A DNA stretch of 64,000 nucleotides, taken from NCBI GenBank assembly GCA_963798445.1, contig CAWCTH010000003.1:1178001-1242000 (forward strand). The letters run 5' to 3'. The notes below the pieces were generated by a model that searched no databases, had not been told where the DNA came from, and was given only the letters and a program-made list of their open reading frames with translations. Positions within the stretch are counted from its first letter, which is position 1, and each line of letters begins with the position of its first letter. Below are positions 59,865 through 64,000 of the stretch, in pieces. This stretch comes from DASXAI01 sp963798445 (GTDB taxonomy: Bacteria > Actinomycetota > Acidimicrobiia > Acidimicrobiales > Ilumatobacteraceae). The position numbers and the translations under genes were made by a program.

Positions 59865-61928
59865 TCAGCGCGCTGCGGTGAGGTCGTACATCGTGATCCC
59901 ACCGACGTTGACCGACTGGAAGTGCTGCTCCACCCACGACGAGATCTGGCTGCCGCCGCCACCCAAGCCTCCGAAGCCTCCGAAACCTCCGAAGCCGCCG
60001 CCGGCGATGAACCAGTGGATCTCACCGGCATCCACGTGGGCCTGGAACTCGGCCAACGTCGGGGACGGGTCGGTGCCGTTGAAGCCGCCGATGGCCATCA
60101 CGGCGTCGCCGGTGGCCAGCTCGTAGCCGGCCGCCTCGTTGGCGCCGACCGTGGCGGCGATCCAGGTGAACTGATCGGCGCTGTCCTCGAGCGCAGCAAC
60201 GAGCTCGGCCGACGGCGTGCTGGCGTTGAGGAGGCCGCCCGCCCCACCGCCACCACGACCGGGGAATCCACCGCCACCCGCGCCCGCCGGCGGGGTGAAG
60301 GTGCCGCGGCCCGGGCGACCACCAATGGCGCCGCCGGGGGGTGCGGCGCCGAAGCCACCCCTACCGATGCCACCACCGCCACCGCCGAAGCGCCCGCCGC
60401 TGACGGCCGGGGGGCCTGCCGTCGGGAGAGCGCCTTCGTGCACGGTGGCGGCGGTGGCAACGCTGAAGGCGGTCGGGCCGGCGAGCCCGGCGACGAGTGC
60501 CGCCACGACGGCCGCGCGCACCGCCCAGAGGGACAGCAATGGCAGCAGGAGCAGCAGGATGGCGCTCACGACCGCGCTGATGAAGATGAGCGGGCGCAGC
60601 CACGTGTTCCAGTCCGGGCTGCGATCGAGTAGCTGCCCGGCCCACCAGCCGGTCACCAGCACCGTGGCGGCCATCAGCACGCGGCTCCAGATCACGCTCC
60701 GGTGCTTCCACAACAACGCGGCGCCGATGCCGATGAGCGCGCCGATCGCCGGTGCCAGGGCCACGGAGTAGTACTCGTGGATGATGCCCTGACCGAGGCT
60801 GAACACGATGCCGGTGATGACCAGCCAGCCGCCCCACAGCACCAGGGCGGCGCGGGTGCGGTCGGTGCGGGGCCGCCGTGCGGTCCACACCAGGCCGGCC
60901 ACCAGCAGCAGCAGGGCCGCGGGTATGAGCCACGAGATCTGACCGCCGAAGGCGTCGTTGAACATCCGGAGCCAGCCGGTCGGGCCCCACCGGCCGCCGG
61001 CGCCGGCCGGTCCACCGCCGACCGAGCCCGATTCGTTCCCGGTGAGTCGGCCGAAGCCGTTGTACCCGAAGATCAGTTCCAGCACGCTGTTGTGCTGCGA
61101 GCCCCCGATGTACGGGCGGCTGCTGGCCGGCCACAGCTCGACGACGGCCACCCACCACGCGCAGGCGGCGATGGTCGTGAGGCCGAGGACGATGATGTGC
61201 CAGACGCGCCGCCAGAACGACGCCGGCGCCGCCAGCAGGTAGACGAGGCCGAAGGCCGGCAGCACGATGAACGCCTGCAACATCTTGGTGAGGAACCCGA
61301 AGCCGACGAGCACGCCGGCCAGCACCATCCACCGCAGGCTGGCCTGCTCGACGGCGCGCAGCACGGCGTAGGCGGCCACCGTCAGCAGCAGCACGAGCAG
61401 GGCGTCGGGGTTGTTGAAGCGGAACATGAGGGCGGCGACCGGGGTCACCGCCACGACGGCGCCCGCCAGCAGGCCGGCACCGGCGGAGAACCAGCGGCGC
61501 ACGCCGGCGAACACCACGCCCACGGTGGCCACGCCCATGAGCGCCTGCGGCAGCAGGATGCTCCAGGCGTTGACACCGAACACGCGCGCCGACAGCGACA
61601 TGACCCACAGCGACGCCGGCGGCTTGTCAACCGTGATGGCGCTGGCAGCGTCGAAGGAGCCGAAGAAGAACGCCTTCCAGCTCGACGACCCGGCGTCGAC
61701 CGCGGCGGAGTAGTAGGCGTTGGCCCAACCGGACGCGCCCAGGCCCCACGCGTAGAGCACGCCGGTCGCCAGCAGCAGGCCGAGCAGCGACGGGCGCACC
61801 CAGGCCGGCTCGTCGAGGCGGCCGCGCACCAGCCGGTCGAGCAGGCTGCGGGGGTTGGAGGCGGCGGCCCCGGCGGCGCCCTCCCCGGCCGTCGGGGGGT
61901 GCTCGGGGACCAGGATGGTCGTGCTCAT
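59865..61928 (-). CDS. PMT/ArnT-type membrane glycosyltransferase (GT-C fold, GT39-like)
   Basis: 687 residues, about 12 transmembrane helices. The first luminal loop AITVDKPPASLWVMSLSARVFG carries the family Asp/Lys-Pro motif. HEYYSVALAPAIGALIGIGAALLW is a later membrane segment. The C-terminal ~190 residues are an extracytoplasmic domain with long Gly-rich stretches (GGRFGGGGGGIGRGGFG and GGFGGFGGFGGLGGGG) and a folded end (FQSVNVGGITMYDL). Uses polyprenyl-phosphate sugars made by the GT2 partner. ATG 61928 overlaps the GT2-GtrA stop (ATGA). Confidence 0.9.
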   Translation of the reverse strand: MSTTILVPEHPPTAGEGAAGAAASNPRSLLDRLVRGRLDEPAWVRPSLLGLLLATGVLYAWGLGASGWANAYYSAAVDAGSSSWKAFFFGSFDAASAITVDKPPASLWVMSLSARVFGVNAWSILLPQALMGVATVGVVFAGVRRWFSAGAGLLAGAVVAVTPVAALMFRFNNPDALLVLLLTVAAYAVLRAVEQASLRWMVLAGVLVGFGFLTKMLQAFIVLPAFGLVYLLAAPASFWRRVWHIIVLGLTTIAACAWWVAVVELWPASSRPYIGGSQHNSVLELIFGYNGFGRLTGNESGSVGGGPAGAGGRWGPTGWLRMFNDAFGGQISWLIPAALLLLVAGLVWTARRPRTDRTRAALVLWGGWLVITGIVFSLGQGIIHEYYSVALAPAIGALIGIGAALLWKHRSVIWSRVLMAATVLVTGWWAGQLLDRSPDWNTWLRPLIFISAVVSAILLLLLPLLSLWAVRAAVVAALVAGLAGPTAFSVATAATVHEGALPTAGPPAVSGGRFGGGGGGIGRGGFGAAPPGGAIGGRPGRGTFTPPAGAGGGGFPGRGGGGAGGLLNASTPSAELVAALEDSADQFTWIAATVGANEAAGYELATGDAVMAIGGFNGTDPSPTLAEFQAHVDAGEIHWFIAGGGFGGFGGFGGLGGGGSQISSWVEQHFQSVNVGGITMYDLTAAR

Positions 61929-63160
61929 CGCGGCGCCCGGGCCGGATGGAAGACCCACGCCCGCATGCCCACGAAGCGCACGATCGTGGCGAGGGCACCG
62001 GCGCTCAGCAGCGCGAAGGTCTGGAGCAGACCCGACGGCGACGTCACCAGCAGCTCGACCAGGCCGAGGGCGGCGAAGGAGACGGCGAGCCCGACGACGT
62101 AGACGGCACCTGCCTCGAGGTAGTGGCGGGTGCGGTTCCGTGGCCCCCGCCAGCCGAACGTGTAGCGGCGGTTGGCGGCAGTGTTCAGCACCATGGTGGC
62201 GGTGAGGGCGACGAAGTTGGCCTGCCAGATGCCCAGGGGCTGGCGCAGCAGGTTGAAGCCAATCACGTAGAGCAGCGTGCACACGACGCCGATGGTGGCG
62301 AACGGCAACAGCTGCCGGGCCATGCCGTCGGGAAGGTCGGGGCGGCGCTCGCCGATCTCCGGCACCCGGCGGTGGCGCAGCACCCGCCACACGCCCTTCA
62401 GGTCCTCGACGGCGGTGCGCCAGACGTCCACGCGGGAGTCCGGGTCATCGATCCAGTCGACCGGCACCTCGTGGATCCGTAGACCGGCGCGCTGGGCGGC
62501 CACCAGCAGTTCGGTGTCGAAGAACCAACCGTCGTCCTGCACCGCCGGCAGCAGCGCCTGGATCGTGTGGCGGCGGCCCGCCTTGAAGCCGCATTGAGCG
62601 TCGTGGAACTGCGTGCGCAGGACGAGGTGGAGCAGGGCGTTGTAGCAACGCGAGATCACCTCACGCTTCGGTCCCCGCACCACTCGCGAACGACCGTCGA
62701 GCCGCGAGCCGATGGCGAGGTCGCTGTGCCCGGATACCAGCGGCGCCACCAACGGCAGCACGGCGCCGAGGTCGGTGGACAGGTCGACGTCCATGTAGGC
62801 GACGACGTCGGCGTCGCTCTGCGACCACACCGTGCGCAGCGCCCAGCCCCGGCCCTTGCGGTCGATGTGGACCGCCCGCACACGCGACAACTGGTCGCCC
62901 AACCGCTGGGCGATGGCCCACGTGGCGTCGGTGCTGGCGTTGTCGGCGATGGTGATGCGCCAGGGCCACGGCAGGTGCCCGGCCAGGTAGTCGTGCAGGG
63001 TGCGGATGCTCGCTTCGAGGACGTGGGCCTCGTTGTAGACCGGCACCACGATCTCGACGACGGGGTGCGGCCACTCGTCGACGGCAGCCAGAGGCTGCCG
63101 GCCGGCACCCGGGTCGGGGCCGGGATCGTCGCCGACGAGCGGCAGCGCAGACACGTTCAT
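61925..63160 (-). CDS. Dolichol/polyprenyl-phosphate-sugar synthase (GT2) fused to a GtrA domain
   Basis: 411 residues. Residues to about 270 are a DPM1-like GT2 domain: IVVPVYNEAHVLEASI, nucleotide-sugar DxD in AYMDVDLSTDL, and QCGFKAGRR. From about 283 comes a GtrA-like domain of four transmembrane helices (LLPFATIGVVCTLLYVIGFN ... NTAANRRYTF). It charges a lipid carrier with a sugar and may help flip it; the PMT-type enzyme would then transfer the sugar. Such fused DPMS-GtrA proteins are known in actinobacteria. Confidence 0.92.
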   Translation of the reverse strand: MNVSALPLVGDDPGPDPGAGRQPLAAVDEWPHPVVEIVVPVYNEAHVLEASIRTLHDYLAGHLPWPWRITIADNASTDATWAIAQRLGDQLSRVRAVHIDRKGRGWALRTVWSQSDADVVAYMDVDLSTDLGAVLPLVAPLVSGHSDLAIGSRLDGRSRVVRGPKREVISRCYNALLHLVLRTQFHDAQCGFKAGRRHTIQALLPAVQDDGWFFDTELLVAAQRAGLRIHEVPVDWIDDPDSRVDVWRTAVEDLKGVWRVLRHRRVPEIGERRPDLPDGMARQLLPFATIGVVCTLLYVIGFNLLRQPLGIWQANFVALTATMVLNTAANRRYTFGWRGPRNRTRHYLEAGAVYVVGLAVSFAALGLVELLVTSPSGLLQTFALLSAGALATIVRFVGMRAWVFHPARAPR

Positions 63161-63268
63161 GGAGCACGAGCGTGGAGCACGAACCTCCCGGGTACCTCGG
63201 CGCCAGCTCAGAGTTTGCTGTGAGTCGCGCCCTCTGCCGGCTTGGTCACGCCCGTCAGGGCTCGACGG

Positions 63269-64000
63269 TCAGAACACGTGGATGTGGTCGCGCACCAGCG
63301 TGAGCACATCGGCCTCGCCGGCGGCGCCCACGCCGAGCTCGTCCCAGCCGGCCCGGCCTGTCACCCAGAGCACGAGGTCGTGGATGGAGCACGCCACGGT
63401 CGCGATCGTCGGCTGCTCGCCGGGCCCGTCGGCGCTCAGCCCCTGGGCGCTGAGCCAGTACCGGCCGCCGGCCGGTCCCGTCAGGGAGAGCTCGACGGCG
63501 CCCGTCATCGCCGCCAGCGCGGCCGGGTTCTGCTGGGGCAGGGCGGCCACGACCCATTGGAGGGTGGGTCCGAGCCGCAGCTCGTCCGACGGCGGCGCCG
63601 GGCGCTGGATCGGGCCCCGGGGCGCCAGCAGATCGGCGCGGATGTGGGTGTAGTGGTCGAAGGCGAACGACGTCGGGACGACATCGAGGGGGTACGTCCC
63701 GAGGTCGCCGAGGGGCACCGTGAGCTCGGACTGCGTCGACATCCAGTCGAGGCGCCCGAAGGCGTCACGCGCCGTGACGACGTAGTCGGCCAGGACGTCG
63801 GCCGGCGACCAGTCGGCGCGATTGGCGACGTAGATCTCCATGTTCTGCTCGGTCGGTGATCCGTCGGGAAGCGACGGCAGCGAGTCCGGATCGACGACGA
63901 GGTGGAACAGCGTGGCGAGGTGGGCGACGAGGTCCTTGACGCTCCACCCCGGACAGCCGGTCTCCGCCGCCCACTCCTGCGCCGACAGGTCGTCCAGGAT
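63269..64000 (-). CDS. Maleylpyruvate isomerase/DinB-family protein, partial (5' end outside window)
   Basis: The frame is open to the window edge. Upstream of the internal ATG 63841 it reads LDDLSAQEWAAETGCPGWSVKDLVAHLATLF (about 63905-63997), the N-terminal MDMPI helix with its conserved PGWSVxDxxAHL signature, so the real start lies beyond 64000. The C-terminal part has ELSLTGPAGGRYWLSAQG and a CSIHDLVLWVTGR end typical of the TIGR03083 group. Separate from the similar gene at 58848. The 108-base gap before 63269 shows nothing notable. Confidence 0.8.
   Translation of the reverse strand: MLDDLSAQEWAAETGCPGWSVKDLVAHLATLFHLVVDPDSLPSLPDGSPTEQNMEIYVANRADWSPADVLADYVVTARDAFGRLDWMSTQSELTVPLGDLGTYPLDVVPTSFAFDHYTHIRADLLAPRGPIQRPAPPSDELRLGPTLQWVVAALPQQNPAALAAMTGAVELSLTGPAGGRYWLSAQGLSADGPGEQPTIATVACSIHDLVLWVTGRAGWDELGVGAAGEADVLTLVRDHIHVF

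Noticed and set aside
1..64000. tRNA, rRNA and transposase genes
   Set aside because: I looked for clover-leaf TTC-containing arms, 16S/23S core strings and DDE or serine recombinase motifs and saw none. A covariance scan could still find a missed tRNA.

Overview
The window is 64 kb of very GC-rich bacterial chromosome carrying about 62 protein genes, packed tightly and often overlapping by 1-13 bases. I see no rRNA or tRNA gene, no phage or transposase gene and no CRISPR array. The content points to Actinomycetota: an mfd-mazG-eno-ftsB-DUF501-ppx housekeeping order like that of Mycobacterium, mycothiol-type DinB/MDMPI proteins, a upp/pmmB pair, and many GTG starts. A deep-branching class such as Acidimicrobiia would fit, but that is inference.

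Layout. 1-7959: mfd (5' end outside the window), a methylase-MazG fusion, a two-domain VOC protein, a cysteine synthase/desulfhydrase-like enzyme, enolase and an FtsB/DivIC protein. 7992-20843: an insert relative to the classical eno-ftsB-DUF501-ppx order. It holds a cyclopropane-fatty-acid synthase and a molybdenum hydroxylase cluster: form II coxL, coxS, coxM, a MoxR ATPase, a CoxE-like VWA protein, two XdhC/CoxI proteins, a MobA-like nucleotidyltransferase and CoxG. An SDR, an NlpC/P60 hydrolase behind a probable c-di-AMP (ydaO-type) riboswitch and an acyl-CoA dehydrogenase lie among them. 20836-23278: DUF501, ppx and two acetyltransferases resume the housekeeping order. 23632-32423: a DUF885 protein, enoyl-CoA hydratases, a subtilase with a free-standing propeptide-like protein, and an MBOAT plus SGNH pair for acylating an exopolymer.

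32627-49421 is a coherent nucleoside salvage and catabolism island. A BMP lipoprotein and its ABC transporter import nucleosides; cytidine deaminase, thymidine phosphorylase, adenosine deaminase, uracil phosphoribosyltransferase and a PfkB kinase convert them. A phosphohexomutase-type enzyme, deoC and aldehyde dehydrogenases take the (deoxy)ribose on to central metabolism. 49511-64000 is mixed: M1 aminopeptidase, metallophosphoesterase, folE, an MBL-fold hydrolase, menC, an AlkZ-like winged-helix protein, small VOC/GNAT/DUF2277 genes, a decayed beta-lactamase-family gene, and a membrane glycosyltransferase pair (GT2-GtrA fusion plus a PMT-type enzyme).

The least expected features are non-coding. 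Four copies of a long hairpin (core CGAACTGAT) sit at gene ends. A diverged repeat of about 140 bp occurs twice, 19.5 kb apart, each time between convergent genes. A GC-rich 141-bp-period duplication has a relative 42 kb away. A 104-bp segment has MITE-like terminal inverted repeats. About twenty genes share a TAnnnT box 6-10 bases before the start codon, suggesting widespread leaderless transcription. Five genes need single-base frame changes to read through (six sites), all in the same direction (one extra base), which raises the question of sequence errors.
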